Shown: positions 1 to 6,565 of the stretch, in pieces
How positions within the stretch are numbered: the first letter of the stretch is position 1
Layout: every line of letters starts with the position of its first letter
Origin: Chloroflexota bacterium
GTDB lineage: Bacteria; Chloroflexota; Anaerolineae; CG2-30-64-16
Assembly (NCBI GenBank): GCA_029555885.1
Contig: JAKPQT010000652.1
Location: forward strand, 1 to 17,357
DNA: 17,357 nucleotides
Direction: 5' to 3'
Position numbers and translations under genes: made by a program
Notes under the pieces: generated by a model
What the model saw: the letters and a program-made list of their open reading frames with translations, nothing else
Database searches by the model: none
Told to the model about the DNA's origin: nothing

Positions 1-472
1 GGATCGTCGTGACATCGTTGCCGAGCCGGGAGAGCAGGTCGCCGGTGCGCGTGGCGGCGAAGAAGCTCAGCGGCATGTTCTGGAGGTGGGCGTACAGGGT
101 CTCGCGCAGGTTGGCGACGATGCGCTCCCCGACCCAGCCCATGATGTAGGATTGGGCAAAGCCGAGCACGGCCTGGATCACGAACAGGCCGACCAACGCC
201 AGCGTGACCCGGTTGAGCAGGGCGAAGTTGCCGTTGACGAGCGCGCTGTCCACGATCCCGCGCACGGCAAGCGGCAGCGCGAGTCCGGCGAGGCTGCTGA
301 GCACGAGCACAATCGCGGCCACCACCAGCAGCTTCCAATAGGGGCGGACGAAGACCAGCAGCCGGCGGTAATGGCCGAACAACTGGCCGAAGAACGCCCG
401 GTCGGGCATAGGTATTTCGTCGAGATTGCGTGCCCGCGGCCGGGCGGGCTGCACGGTTGTTGAGGTCGTCAT
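1..472 (-). CDS. ABC exporter, N-terminal transmembrane part (partial)
   Basis: This gene runs off the left edge, so only about 157 N-terminal residues are visible. The translation from the ATG at 472 has a roughly 35-residue cytoplasmic leader, then hydrophobic helices (for example LLVVAAIVLVLSSLAGLALP and VTLALVGLFVIQAVLGF). It ends in the typical exporter stretch with LRETLYAHLQNMPLSFF followed by TRTGDLLSRLGNDV. That pattern is the membrane domain of a half-size ABC exporter (MsbA/BmrA type), a protein that normally carries its own ATPase domain C-terminally. The ATPase lies outside the window and cannot be checked. The substrate is unknown. A near-consensus promoter sits only 6 nt upstream of the ATG, so the transcript is expected to be leaderless. 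There is no convincing Shine-Dalgarno sequence. Confidence 0.88.
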   Translation of the reverse strand, partial: MTTSTTVQPARPRARNLDEIPMPDRAFFGQLFGHYRRLLVFVRPYWKLLVVAAIVLVLSSLAGLALPLAVRGIVDSALVNGNFALLNRVTLALVGLFVIQAVLGFAQSYIMGWVGERIVANLRETLYAHLQNMPLSFFAATRTGDLLSRLGNDVTTI

Positions 473-478
473 GCCGCC

Positions 479-507
479 AGTATAACGGTTGCGGGAGTGA
501 GCGTCAA
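479..507 (-). promoter_or_regulatory. Sigma70-type promoter of the ABC exporter, leaderless
   Basis: On the minus strand TTGACG (502-507) and TATACT (479-484) are separated by exactly 17 nt. The -10 hexamer ends 6 nt before the ATG at 472, so transcription should begin at or one base from the A of the start codon. This leaves no room for a ribosome binding site. Confidence 0.75.
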
Positions 508-522
508 CAAGGGAAGCGTGAA

Positions 523-578
523 AAGGTGACAAGGTGACAAGGTGACAGGGTGGCAAGGTGACAGGGTGGCAAGGTAAG
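523..578. repeat. Octamer repeat array, AAGGTGAC family
   Basis: Seven consecutive 8-bp units can be read: AAGGTGAC three times, then AGGGTGGC, AAGGTGAC, AGGGTGGC, AAGGTAAG. It lies between the divergent ABC exporter and restriction endonuclease genes, outside both promoters. The same family recurs at 6405-6452, 6526-6561 (inverted) and 13371-13497. Confidence 0.85.
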
Positions 579-616
579 CCCCAAAACAGCCAAATGCACC
601 GTATTTGCAGTCGCGC

Positions 617-646
617 TTGCCTCTTTTCTAACATTTGTGCTAAACT
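617..646 (+). promoter_or_regulatory. Probable promoter of the restriction-modification operon
   Basis: TTGCCT (617-622) is followed after 18 nt by TAAACT (641-646). A TG one base before the hexamer gives an extended -10 element. The -35 match is modest. The start site would fall about 20-25 nt before the endonuclease ATG. Confidence 0.45.
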
Positions 647-657
647 GGATACAGTTT
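642..657. promoter_or_regulatory. Palindrome AAACTG-gata-CAGTTT over the operon start site
   Basis: A perfect 6-bp inverted repeat with a 4-nt spacer overlaps the -10 box and the predicted transcription start of the restriction-modification operon. Its position suits an operator bound by a dimeric repressor or by the methyltransferase itself. No controller (C) gene is visible nearby, so the role is inferred from position only. Confidence 0.4.
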
Positions 658-676
658 CCCGTCTGGAGGGTCATGT

Positions 677-1567
677 ATGGCAAGACAACCATTGGCCGAG
701 GTCTTTGGATTTCCCATTGACAACTTTTCGTCCGATGCGACGAGGCATCGAACCAAACGTCTCTGCCCGTTCAATAATAGGGTGCCTAACTGCACAAAGG
801 ACAAAGCTAATGACCCGCTCGGCGTGTGCAGTGTGTATGAGGGAGGCAACCCGGTTGTCACCTGCCCTATCAGGTTTCGTGAGAAATGGTTGATTGCGGA
901 CGATGCCGCCGCGTTCTTTTTCCCGCCCGATGCCCGTTGGACTTCGTTAACGGAGGTGCGCCTGACCGACAAGAACGGGCATTCGGCGGGCAACATCGAT
1001 GTCATTCTCGTCGCATATGATGATGCGGGTCGCCTGCTGGACTTTGGCGCCTTGGAGGTTCAATCGGTCTACATTTCCGGTAATGTGCGCCGGCCGTTTG
1101 AGTACTATATGGCTGACCCTGATGGTCGCAGCCAACTGGACTGGAACGGTGAGCGTTTCTACCCTCGGCCCGACTACCTGTCATCATCAATCAAGCGGTT
1201 GGTCCCGCAACTGATCTACAAGGGCGGTATTCTGACCAAGTGGCATAAGAAGATCGCCATCGCTGTAGATCGGCCCTTCTTCAACACGCTGCCAGAACTT
1301 CCGCGTACGACTTGTGAAGCTGCCGATACCGTCCTGCTCGTTTACGATCTGCGGCATGATCCTGCAACCAACATTTACGCCCTGGCACCCGTAGAGGCCG
1401 TCTATACCTTGTTAGCCCCGGCCTTACAGCGTTTGACAACGCTTGAGCCCGGACCGGTGGAATTTTTCGTGGGACGTCTGCAAGACAAGCTGGATGACAA
1501 GTTGAGCGGTTCGGCACCGGATGCTTCTACGTTGCTTCAAGCTCTCGAGGAACAGGACGAACCATGA
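677..1567 (+). CDS. NotI-family type II restriction endonuclease
   Basis: This 296-residue protein resembles the R.NotI family. Four cysteines near the N-terminus (C30, C39, C51, C63) match the iron/zinc-binding module unique to that family. Downstream, D108 in the GNIDVILV segment, then E127 and Q129 in LEVQSVY, form the D...ExQ variant of the PD-(D/E)XK nuclease site described for NotI. It is shorter than R.NotI itself. The chosen ATG has GGAGGG 6 nt upstream; an ATG at 673 is out of frame. The stop overlaps the start of the methyltransferase (ATGA, 1564-1567), so the two are translationally coupled. The gene is clearly less GC-rich than its neighbours, suggesting transfer. The recognition sequence cannot be read from the sequence, and the family assignment rests on motifs rather than a database search. 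Confidence 0.82.
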   Translation: MARQPLAEVFGFPIDNFSSDATRHRTKRLCPFNNRVPNCTKDKANDPLGVCSVYEGGNPVVTCPIRFREKWLIADDAAAFFFPPDARWTSLTEVRLTDKNGHSAGNIDVILVAYDDAGRLLDFGALEVQSVYISGNVRRPFEYYMADPDGRSQLDWNGERFYPRPDYLSSSIKRLVPQLIYKGGILTKWHKKIAIAVDRPFFNTLPELPRTTCEAADTVLLVYDLRHDPATNIYALAPVEAVYTLLAPALQRLTTLEPGPVEFFVGRLQDKLDDKLSGSAPDASTLLQALEEQDEP

Positions 1568-2493
1568 GCAATGCGATCGCTCGCTCGGCTACGCCGCAGC
1601 CGCCCGGCGGCAAGGTGGTTAATGTTGCCTCCGTGCCGAAGCGTAGCCCCTTCCGTTATCCCGGAGGCAAGACGTGGCTGGTGCCCCATGTTCGCCGTTG
1701 GCTTAGCAGCTTGCGGACGGTGCCTGGCGTGTTTTGTGAGCCGTTTGCCGGTGGGGGCATCATTAGCCTGACAGTGGCGTTTGAGCATCTGGCAGAACAT
1801 GTCATCATGGTTGAACTTGACACTCAGGTTGCAGCCGTCTGGCAAACCATTCTGTCTGATAGGGATGGCGCAGAGTGGTTGGCACAGCGAATATTGGGCT
1901 TCCAACCGTCGCTTGATAACGTGCAAGCCGTGCTGACGGAGCCTCCGCACTCACGGCGCGAACAGGCGTTTCAGACGATTGTCAAGAATCGCACCTTTCA
2001 CGGTGGCATTCTCGCGCCGGGATCAGCTCCCATCAAGCACGGCGAAAACGGCAAAGGGATTGGCTCGCGCTGGTATGCTGCGACGTTGGCCCGGCGCCTT
2101 CGGGACATTGCGGCTATCCGCCAACGTATCACGTTTATCGAGGGGGACGCCTTTGACCTGCTGCGGGCGAACGCCACCCGACGGAGTATAGCCTGGTTCA
2201 TTGATCCGCCTTACACAGCGGCGGGCAAAAAAGCAGGCAGCCGGCTCTACACGCACTTTGAACTTGACCATGATCGCCTGTTCGACTTGACGGCTCAGTT
2301 AGCCGGCGACATCCTGATGACCTATGACCACGCTGATGAGATCGTGCAGATGGCCCGCCTGCGTGGGTTTGAGACGGCATTGGTTGCCATGACCAATACG
2401 CATCATGCCACTATGACTGAACTATTGATCGGGCGCGATCTCGGGTGGCTACAGCAGGATTGGCAGACCTTGCCTCTCTTTGTCGAGACTTGA
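1564..2493 (+). CDS. D12-class DNA adenine-N6 methyltransferase
   Basis: This 309-residue protein is an alpha-class (Dam/D12) adenine methyltransferase. It has the N-terminal FRYPGGK motif (30-36), the SAM-binding EPFAGGG motif I (59-65) and the catalytic DPPY (214-217), in the order typical of the class. The first 25 or so residues are low-complexity and Pro/Gly-rich, so the true folded start may be slightly later. The ATG overlaps the endonuclease stop by 4 bp. Its expected role is to methylate adenine in the endonuclease target and protect the host. Because NotI's own GCGGCCGC site contains no adenine, this pair should recognise a different sequence. No terminator is evident downstream; the rplU promoter begins 25 bp after the stop. 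Confidence 0.9.
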   Translation: MSNAIARSATPQPPGGKVVNVASVPKRSPFRYPGGKTWLVPHVRRWLSSLRTVPGVFCEPFAGGGIISLTVAFEHLAEHVIMVELDTQVAAVWQTILSDRDGAEWLAQRILGFQPSLDNVQAVLTEPPHSRREQAFQTIVKNRTFHGGILAPGSAPIKHGENGKGIGSRWYAATLARRLRDIAAIRQRITFIEGDAFDLLRANATRRSIAWFIDPPYTAAGKKAGSRLYTHFELDHDRLFDLTAQLAGDILMTYDHADEIVQMARLRGFETALVAMTNTHHATMTELLIGRDLGWLQQDWQTLPLFVET

Positions 2494-2517
2494 TCTTCGA
2501 AATTCATCGGCTCATCT

Positions 2518-2546
2518 TTGACAATTCGGCCCATCTTGCCTATAAT
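2518..2546 (+). promoter_or_regulatory. Consensus sigma70 promoter of the rplU operon
   Basis: TTGACA (2518-2523), a 17-nt spacer and TATAAT (2541-2546) match the consensus at every position. Transcription should start near 2552-2554, leaving a leader of about 112 nt before rplU. Confidence 0.92.
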
Positions 2547-2553
2547 ATGCGTC

Positions 2554-2580
2554 TGGTACGGCCCCGGCTGGGCCGTGCCA
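2554..2580 (+). promoter_or_regulatory. Hairpin at the 5' end of the rplU leader
   Basis: An 11-bp stem (2554-2564 with 2570-2580, one G-U pair) closes a 5-nt loop at the very start of the predicted transcript. There is no T-run after it, so it is not a terminator. A second smaller stem, CGCCC/GGGCG, lies near 2625-2642. These could be a ribosomal-protein autoregulation site or an mRNA-stabilising 5' hairpin. Neither role is proven. Confidence 0.5.
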
Positions 2581-2665
2581 GCGCGTTATTGGCATATTCA
2601 TGCAGGGGCTGCCAAGACGAAGTCTCGCCCACGTGGCGGGCGCGGTCCCGGGGGAGCAATACAGG

Positions 2666-2980
2666 ATGTATGCAGTGGTGGAGACCGGCGGTAAGCAGTA
2701 TCGCGCGCTGCCCGGTCAGTCTATCGACGTGGAGAAGCTGCCGGTTGCGGTCGGTGAGCAGATCACGCTCGACCGGGTGCTGCTGGTGGCGGATGGCGAC
2801 CAGATCACCGTCGGCCAGCCGCTCGTCACGGGCGCCACGGTCCGCGCGACCGTCGTGCTCCAGGACAAGCAGCGCAAGGTTATCTTCTTCCACTATGTGC
2901 CGAAGAAGCGCCAGCGCAAAAAGCGCGGGCATCGCCAACCGTTCACCCGGCTGCGGATCGAATCCGTAGACCTCGCCTGA
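2666..2980 (+). CDS. rplU: 50S ribosomal protein L21
   Basis: The 104-residue product [13 protein letters not shown]... is a standard L21, a 23S-rRNA-binding protein of the large subunit. It has the hallmark GGKQY start and the C-terminal basic segment [21 protein letters not shown] that contacts rRNA. An in-frame ATG at 2600 would add 22 unrelated residues, so the ATG at 2666 is preferred. A GGGGGAG sequence lies about 9 nt upstream. It is the first gene of an rplU-rpmA-rpmE operon driven by the promoter at 2518. Confidence 0.97.
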   Translation: MYAVVETGGKQYRALPGQSIDVEKLPVAVGEQITLDRVLLVADGDQITVGQPLVTGATVRATVVLQDKQRKVIFFHYVPKKRQRKKRGHRQPFTRLRIESVDLA

Positions 2981-3029
2981 GCCCAGGCTGGAATGGATTA
3001 AGTCCCCTCAAGGGGCAGGAGATATCGAA

Positions 3030-3284
<255 letters not shown>

Positions 3285-3285
3285 C

Positions 3286-3579
3286 ATGAAGGCGAAGATC
3301 CATCCGAAGTACTATCCCGCGGCGCGGGTCATCTGCGCGTGCGGCAATACCTTTACGGTCGGCTCCACTTCAGAGGAACTCAAGGTCGACATCTGCGCGG
3401 CGTGCCATCCGTTCTACACGGGCGAGCAGCGCATCGTCGACACGGCCGGCCAGGTCGATCGCTTCATGAAGCGTCTCGAACGCACCGCGGACACGGTGGA
3501 GCAGATCAAGTCGCAGCAGGAAGTCCAGCGGCAGGCTGTGCAGCAGGCGCGCCTGGCCAGGCGCCGCGGCGACGCATAA
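3286..3579 (+). CDS. rpmE: 50S ribosomal protein L31, zinc-binding type
   Basis: The 97-residue product begins [20 protein letters not shown] and carries four zinc-ligand cysteines, C17, C19, C37 and C40 (CxC and CxxC). This identifies the C+ form of L31 that needs zinc. The HPFYTGEQ motif is canonical. After residue 50 there is a tail of about 45 residues rich in Gln and Arg, probably helical and longer than in minimal L31 proteins. The ATG at 3286 is chosen because homology begins there; the upstream in-frame extension overlaps rpmA. An intrinsic terminator follows at 3634. Confidence 0.96.
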   Translation: MKAKIHPKYYPAARVICACGNTFTVGSTSEELKVDICAACHPFYTGEQRIVDTAGQVDRFMKRLERTADTVEQIKSQQEVQRQAVQQARLARRRGDA

Positions 3580-3581
3580 CG

Positions 3582-3629
3582 TTGCAGACTGCAAATCGCA
3601 GATTGAAGATTTGAGATTCAAGATGCAGG
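3582..3629. repeat. Heptad repeat array, NNNAGAT family
   Basis: After the rpmE stop, units with 7-bp period can be read: TGCAAAT, CGCAGAT, TGAAGAT, TTGAGAT, TCAAGAT. It lies just before the rpmE terminator and, unlike the other heptad elements, has no inverted partner. Confidence 0.65.
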
Positions 3630-3633
3630 CAAG

Positions 3634-3674
3634 AGGGCTGGAAACCGGCTGACACCGAGTTTCCGGCCCTTTTC
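3634..3674 (+). terminator. Rho-independent terminator of the rplU operon
   Basis: A 12-bp stem (3634-3645 with 3659-3670, one G-U pair) has a 13-nt loop and is followed by a short T-run. It ends 23 bp before the tdk start. Confidence 0.85.
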
Positions 3675-3697
3675 TGTATTCGAGAGCCGAGGCATCC

Positions 3698-4309
3698 ATG
3701 CTCTACTTTCAACCCCGCGGCGGCTGGGTCGAGGTCATCTGCGGCAGCATGTTTAGCGGCAAGACCGAGGAACTGATCCGCCGGGTGCGCCGGGCGGAGA
3801 TTGCGCGGCAGCATGTGCAGGTCTTCAAGGCCCGGCTGGACGACCGCTATTCAGCGTCCCAGGTGGCATCGCATGACGGGTTGCAGTATCACGCGGAAGT
3901 CATCGAGCGCGCCGCGGAAATCCTGGAACGTCTGCAACCTGAGACGACCGTGGTCGCGATTGACGAGGCGCAGTTCTTCGATTGGGCCGTGGCCGATGTC
4001 GCGCGCATCCTGGCCGACCGGGGTTTGCGGGTGATCATCACAGGCCTCGACCTGGACTTTCGGGGCGAGCCGTTTGGCCCGATGCCGCTGCTGATGGCCG
4101 AAGCCGAGATGGTGGACAAGCTCCACGCCATCTGTGTCGTGTGCGGCGCGGCCGCGAGCCGCACGCAGCGCCTCATCAACGGCGCGCCCGCGAATTACAC
4201 CGACCCGGTCATCCTCGTCGGCGCGAGCGAAGTCTACGAAGCCCGCTGCCGTGACTGTCACAAAGTCCCCGGCCGCCCCGTGGCCGAAGGGTTACAAGTT
4301 GCAGGTTAG
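3698..4309 (+). CDS. tdk: Thymidine kinase, type II
   Basis: This 203-residue enzyme phosphorylates thymidine to dTMP in the salvage pathway. It has the P-loop GSMFSGKT (16-23), the DEAQFF segment (89-94) with the likely catalytic base E90, and the zinc-binding cysteine pairs C146/C149 and C184/C187. The lasso-type region ends in [12 protein letters not shown]. Length fits the TK1-like family. The last residues, LQVAG and the stop, are encoded by the heptad repeat element at 4290, so the natural C-terminus has been altered or extended by the repeat. No strong promoter was found in the 23 bp after the upstream terminator; transcription may depend on read-through. Confidence 0.96.
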   Translation: MLYFQPRGGWVEVICGSMFSGKTEELIRRVRRAEIARQHVQVFKARLDDRYSASQVASHDGLQYHAEVIERAAEILERLQPETTVVAIDEAQFFDWAVADVARILADRGLRVIITGLDLDFRGEPFGPMPLLMAEAEMVDKLHAICVVCGAAASRTQRLINGAPANYTDPVILVGASEVYEARCRDCHKVPGRPVAEGLQVAG

Positions 4310-4367
4310 AAGGTTACAGGCTGCCTGAGCTCAACTTGCAGCTTTCAACCTGCTAACCTGTAACCTC
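4290..4367. repeat. Heptad repeat pair, GGTTNCA family, direct then inverted
   Basis: Direct heptads (GGTTACA, AGTTGCA, GGTTAGA; 4290-4320) face inverted heptads (CAACCTG, CTAACCT, GTAACCT; 4332-4367). Together they form an imperfect hairpin between the converging tdk and rluD genes. It could act as a bidirectional terminator. Both genes end inside it with the same CAGGTTAG sequence. The closest relative in the window is at 10738-10827. Confidence 0.8.
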
Positions 4368-5387
4368 CAGCCGGTCTAAAACGGCCTGCAAGTCATCCGG
4401 CAGGGGAGCGGTGAACTCCACACTCGCGCCCGTGGACGGCAGGCGGAACGTCAGCCGGTGGGCGTGGAGGAACTGGCGGGGGCAGGCGAAGGGCAGCTTG
4501 CGCCGGCCGTAGAGCTGATCGCCCACGATGGGGTGGTGGACGTGCGCCAGGTGCACGCGAATCTGGTGCGTGCGTCCGGTCAGCGGGCGGCAGGCGAGCA
4601 GGCTGAAGCGTTCGCCCGAAGGTCTCGCCCGGTAGATTCCCAGCGTTGCATACTGCGTGCGGCTGGCGCGCCCCTGGCCGGCAGGCCGCACGGCCATGCG
4701 CTGGCGGTCGCGCGGGTCGCGGCCGAGCGCAGCGTCGATCTCCCCGGCGGCCGGCTGCAACACCCCGACGGCCAGCGCCAGGTACTCCTTATGCACCGTC
4801 CGGGCCTGGAATTGCGCCTGGAGTTCGCGGTGGCTGGCATCGTTCTTCGCCACGAGGATGACCCCTGACGTATCCTTGTCCAGCCGGTGGACGATGCCGG
4901 GCCGATGCACCCCGCCCACGCCTTTCAGGTCCGGCGCGTGATAGAGCACCGCGTTGACCAACGTGCCGTGCCAGTTGCCTGCGGCCGGGTGGACGACCAT
5001 GCCGGCGGCCTTGTTGATGACGAGCAGGTCGGCATCCTCGTACAGGATATCGAGCGGGATGTCCTCAGGCTCGACATTGTATTCCTCGGGGGCGGGCACG
5101 AAGACCGTCACCACATCGCCCTGGCTGACCCGGTAGCTGGCCTTCAGCGGCCGGCCTGCGCGGAGGACCTGGCCCGCGTCGATCCAGCGCTGCACTTCGG
5201 CGCGTGACCGGTCGGGCAATTGGTGCGCGAGCCAGCGGTCGAGCCGCTCGCCGCCCGCCTCGACCGCCAGCACGAGCGGTGCGGCCGCCTCCTCTGCCAG
5301 GAAGTCATCCTCCGGCTCGGCGGCCAGGTCCTCAAACAAAACTTCGGAAGCCTGGCCGGCTTCCGAAGCGTGCTCTCGATCGCTCAC
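4353..5387 (-). CDS. rluD: 23S rRNA pseudouridine synthase, RluD/RluA family
   Basis: From the GTG at 5387 the product has 344 residues. An S4 RNA-binding domain (about 47-100) starts at GERLDRWLAHQL. A pseudouridine synthase domain follows with motif HRLDKDTSG (167-175), whose first Asp (D170) is catalytic, then GRTHQIRVHLAH. This is the RluD/YlyB type that modifies 23S rRNA. Upstream in-frame codons overlap lspA and do not resemble the family. Start choice is uncertain: the GTG follows the lspA stop by 5 bp with only a weak AAGG. A perfect terminator-like hairpin lies in codons 7-15, so a later GTG (PLVLAV) is possible. The last residues VTG and the stop come from the heptad repeat. It is the third gene of traR-lspA-rluD. 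Confidence 0.92.
   Translation of the reverse strand: MSDREHASEAGQASEVLFEDLAAEPEDDFLAEEAAAPLVLAVEAGGERLDRWLAHQLPDRSRAEVQRWIDAGQVLRAGRPLKASYRVSQGDVVTVFVPAPEEYNVEPEDIPLDILYEDADLLVINKAAGMVVHPAAGNWHGTLVNAVLYHAPDLKGVGGVHRPGIVHRLDKDTSGVILVAKNDASHRELQAQFQARTVHKEYLALAVGVLQPAAGEIDAALGRDPRDRQRMAVRPAGQGRASRTQYATLGIYRARPSGERFSLLACRPLTGRTHQIRVHLAHVHHPIVGDQLYGRRKLPFACPRQFLHAHRLTFRLPSTGASVEFTAPLPDDLQAVLDRLEVTG
5334..5368 (-). terminator. Terminator-like hairpin inside the 5' end of rluD
   Basis: Read on the minus strand, a perfect 11-bp stem (5358-5368 with 5342-5352, 5-nt loop) is followed at once by TTTTGTTT. This is a textbook intrinsic terminator, yet it lies within the annotated start of rluD, just past the lspA stop. 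It may act as an attenuator between lspA and rluD, or mark that rluD begins further downstream. Confidence 0.6.
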
Positions 5388-5392
5388 AGGCC

Positions 5393-5965
5393 TTACTCTT
5401 CGGTGTGGGCCTCGCGCACAGGCCCCAGGCCGGTCGCGTCCCGCGTGCCGGCGGCTTGTTCCGCCCGGGTGTTGCGGCGGTCGTCGCGCAGCAGCAGAAT
5501 GGCGAGCAGGATGGTGCCGACCACGATGCCCGCGTCTGCCACATTCCATGCGGGCCACTGGTACACCCGGTCACCGACGGGCAGGGTGAACAGCAGGAAA
5601 TCGGTGACGTGGCCGTCCTGGTGCAGCCGGTCGATGAGGTTGCCGGTCGCGCCGCCGAGTTGCAGGCCCAGCGCCAGCCGGATGAGCCAATCGCCCTGGT
5701 CCAGGTGACGGGCAAAGACGAGCAGCCCGACAATCACGACGACGGCGATGACGATGAAGAAGCTCGCACCGCCCCGGAACAGGCCAAACGCAGCCCCCGT
5801 GTTGGTCAGGTGTACGATGTTGAAGTAGGGTTCGAGCGCGGGGAAGGGAGTGTAGCTGCCGCCCAAGGGCACTTGCGTCTCAACCAGGCTCTTGGTCCAC
5901 TGGTCCAGCCCGACAATCACCGCGGCCAACAGTAAAATCGAAAACCATCGCAAAGCAGATCGCAC
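5393..5965 (-). CDS. lspA: Lipoprotein signal peptidase II
   Basis: This 190-residue integral membrane aspartyl protease removes signal peptides from lipidated prolipoproteins. It shows four hydrophobic segments, the conserved DQWTK (21-25), NTGAAFG (55-61), and the two catalytic aspartates in GNLIDRL (D112) and NVADAGI (D144). The C-terminus after residue 160 is a polar, probably cytoplasmic tail of about 30 residues. It sits 19 bp downstream of the traR-like gene and 5 bp upstream of rluD, a cluster seen in several phyla. Confidence 0.96.
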   Translation of the reverse strand: MRSALRWFSILLLAAVIVGLDQWTKSLVETQVPLGGSYTPFPALEPYFNIVHLTNTGAAFGLFRGGASFFIVIAVVVIVGLLVFARHLDQGDWLIRLALGLQLGGATGNLIDRLHQDGHVTDFLLFTLPVGDRVYQWPAWNVADAGIVVGTILLAILLLRDDRRNTRAEQAAGTRDATGLGPVREAHTEE

Positions 5966-5984
5966 GGATGTCAGCTCGTTTCTT

Positions 5985-6332
5985 CTACAGTTCAGCCACG
6001 CGCTGGCAGTGGAGGCACAGGGTCGCCTCCGGCACAGCCTTCAGCCGGGCAAAGTCAATCTCGTCGCCGCAGCGGTCGCACTTGCCGTAGGTGCCGTGCT
6101 CCATGCGGTGCAGCGCAGCTTCGACAAGCTGCAGCGCGCGTACATGGCCCCGCAGCAGCGAGACGGAGGCGGCCTGGTCGAAGGCCGCGGTGGCGTCCTC
6201 GGCCATGTGATTGCCCAGGCCCACGTTGGATTCCTGGCTGGCATCCGTCAATGTAGAAATCTGTTGCTGCAGAGCGGCCTGCTGTTCGAGCAGGTAGCCG
6301 CGCAGCCGATCAAGTCTCTGTGGCGTTAGCAT
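5985..6332 (-). CDS. DksA/TraR-family zinc-finger protein
   Basis: The 115-residue protein has an N-terminal helical region likely to form a coiled coil (about 5-30 and 55-78). A C-terminal C4 zinc finger follows, C85-C88 and C106-C109 (YGKCDRCGDEIDFARLKAVP then CLHCQ). Family members bind in the RNA polymerase secondary channel and alter initiation at stress- or ppGpp-controlled promoters. Others of this size are general stress proteins (YteA-like). The ATG has GAGG about 6 nt upstream and its own promoter at 6375-6403. It leads the operon with lspA and rluD. Confidence 0.9.
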   Translation of the reverse strand: MLTPQRLDRLRGYLLEQQAALQQQISTLTDASQESNVGLGNHMAEDATAAFDQAASVSLLRGHVRALQLVEAALHRMEHGTYGKCDRCGDEIDFARLKAVPEATLCLHCQRVAEL

Positions 6333-6374
6333 ACCGTCCTCGCTGCCGGCGCTTCCTGCTGCGCCGGTACAGCT

Positions 6375-6403
6375 ATTTTAGCCTGAAGTGTGCCAAAGGG
6401 CAA
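6375..6403 (-). promoter_or_regulatory. Promoter of the traR-lspA-rluD operon
   Basis: On the minus strand TTGCCC (6398-6403), a 17-nt spacer and TAAAAT (6375-6380) precede the traR-like ATG by 42 bp. The -10 matches the consensus at five of six positions. Confidence 0.7.
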
Positions 6404-6404
6404 G

Positions 6405-6561
6405 CACGTGACACGGTGACAAGGTGACCGGGTGAAGAGGTGACAAGGTGATATGGAATGGCGCCTTGGTTTTTCTTACCACCGTCCTGGGTTATACCCT
6501 CAACGGAAAACCCAAACCCCTCCGCATCACCTTGTCACCGTGTCACCAAGTCACCTTGTCA
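6405..6561. repeat. Octamer repeat pair, direct then inverted
   Basis: Six direct units (CACGTGAC, ACGGTGAC, AAGGTGAC, CGGGTGAA, GAGGTGAC, AAGGTGAT; 6405-6452) are separated by about 73 bp from four inverted units of the form CACCNNGT (6526-6561). The arms can pair into a long imperfect hairpin between ileS and the traR-like gene. The inverted arm starts right after the ileS stop codon and the direct arm abuts the traR -35 box. No gene was seen in the spacer. Confidence 0.8.
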
Positions 6562-6565
6562 TGAA

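Noticed and set aside
86..463. Plus-strand open frame of 125 codons at the left edge
   Set aside because: It is the antisense of the ABC exporter transmembrane domain, which is supported by its promoter and hydrophobic pattern.
504..692. Minus-strand open frame translating as SPCHL/HLVT-type repeats
   Set aside because: The repeating peptide is only the octamer DNA array read in frame; similar frames appear at each array.
2600..2665. 22-residue N-terminal extension of L21
   Set aside because: L21 proteins begin at [12 protein letters not shown]; the extension lies in the structured leader.
5388..5558. 57-residue N-terminal extension of RluD
   Set aside because: It overlaps the lspA coding sequence in another frame and its Arg/His-rich translation does not resemble the family.
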